5,715 bases of DNA from Planctomycetota bacterium (GTDB taxonomy: Bacteria; Planctomycetota; PLA2; JAEUHO01): contig JAHEIK010000280.1 in the NCBI GenBank assembly GCA_024639415.1, forward strand, positions 1 through 5,715, written 5' to 3'. Below the pieces are notes generated by a model that did not search any database, was not told the DNA's origin, and worked only from the letters and a program-made list of their open reading frames with translations. The first letter of the stretch is position 1; the number at the start of each line of letters is the position of its first letter. A program made the translations under genes and the position numbers. Of this stretch, positions 5,351 to 5,715 are shown one piece after another.

Positions 5351-5369
5351 GAGGAGCCTGCGGCTCCTC
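5351..5369 (-). terminator. 8-bp hairpin directly after the DUF3299-like gene
   Basis: GAGGAGCC (5351-5358) and GGCTCCTC (5362-5369) form a perfect stem around a 3-base loop. On the minus strand it begins two bases after the TGA of the DUF3299-like gene. It lacks a following U-run on that strand (GTCAG). A strong stem so close to the stop still suggests transcript-end formation or 3'-end protection. Confidence 0.5.
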
Positions 5370-5370
5370 T

Positions 5371-5715
5371 TCAGTAGTCCATGATCCGGGCTTCCGCCTT
5401 CTCGATCGTGTAGATGGCGTACACGATGTCGGACTCCTTGACCTCCTTGACGCGCAGTGTCCCGATGACGCGCAAGGGCTTGATCGTGTTCGGGAGTCCC
5501 TCTTCACCGTCGGCCAGCTGGACGCGCACAGCACCGTCGAGACCAGGCGGTACGCCGTAGCAGCACGACCAGTGGCTCGCCACGAGATGGAACTCGTGGA
5601 TGTCGTCGTACTCGAAGACGGTCATCAGGAAGCCGATCATCACGACCTTCTTGCCGTCCAGCTTCAAGATCGACTGCGGCACGTCCTCGAGCCCGGGCCG
5701 GTACTCGTACGTCCG
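5371..5715 (-). CDS. DUF3299-like protein, partial (N-terminus outside window)
   Basis: The last 114 residues of a protein whose start lies beyond the window. The frame is open through the edge: codons before the GTG at 5682 read RTYEYRPGLED, so that GTG is an internal valine, not the start. The visible part has VPQSILKLDGKKVVMIGFLMTV, then FHLVASHWSCCYG, GAVRVQLADGEEG and PLRVIGTLRVKE, ending EKAEARIMDY. The LDGK..V.I.GF, LV.....CCFG-type and V.G.L.V spacing is what I recall for DUF3299, a family of mostly exported proteins of unknown function. The adjacent cysteines (codons 5560-5565) could bind metal or form disulfides; that is inference. Any signal peptide would be outside the window. It converges on the thioredoxin-fold gene, so the two are not in one operon. 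Confidence 0.8.
   Translation of the reverse strand, partial: RTYEYRPGLEDVPQSILKLDGKKVVMIGFLMTVFEYDDIHEFHLVASHWSCCYGVPPGLDGAVRVQLADGEEGLPNTIKPLRVIGTLRVKEVKESDIVYAIYTIEKAEARIMDY

Overview
The window is GC-rich, gene-dense bacterial chromosome. No direct taxonomic marker is present. A HExxH lipoprotein resembling the DUF1570 type, a DUF3299-like protein and a secreted peroxiredoxin-like protein together make Planctomycetota my best guess, but this is an inference from memory of family distribution. No transposase, integrase, phage gene or CRISPR array is visible.

Layout. Positions 1-315 are non-coding: two exact 69-bp direct repeats (1-69 and 200-268) with several perfect hairpins between and beside them. 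Positions 316-670 (minus strand) are a one-piece tmRNA gene, ssrA, with an encoded CCA end, a G3:U70 acceptor pair and the tag ANSNYALAA. About 115 bp upstream on the same strand is smpB (785-1279), the protein partner of tmRNA, so the complete trans-translation ribosome-rescue pair is here. smpB starts back to back with a plus-strand gene. The 22-bp gap between the two GTG start codons is almost entirely one perfect inverted repeat.

The plus strand then carries four genes in one direction. They are a zinc-metallopeptidase-like lipoprotein (1302-2396), an RlmI-type 23S rRNA m5C methyltransferase (2429-3619), an unrecognised 148-residue beta-rich protein (3758-4204) and an exported thioredoxin-fold protein of the peroxiredoxin-like type (4233-5105). 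The first two are 32 bp apart and the last two 28 bp apart, so they look like two transcription units separated by a 138-bp gap. The last gene ends at a TGA, but the same frame continues for 25 lysine/alanine-rich codons to a TAG at 5181-5183, followed at once by a hairpin. This looks like a recently truncated or read-through C-terminal tail.

Positions 5184-5370 separate convergent genes and hold several hairpins, including one sequence present in two direct copies and one inverted copy. The window ends inside a minus-strand DUF3299-like gene (5371 to beyond 5715).

Functionally, ssrA, smpB and the rlmI-like gene all serve the ribosome. The lipoprotein, the thioredoxin-fold protein and probably the DUF3299-like protein act at the cell envelope. 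Nothing here amounts to a clearly new multi-gene system. The items most worth checking are the palindromic divergent start region, the in-frame TGA with its tail, and the repeats beside ssrA.
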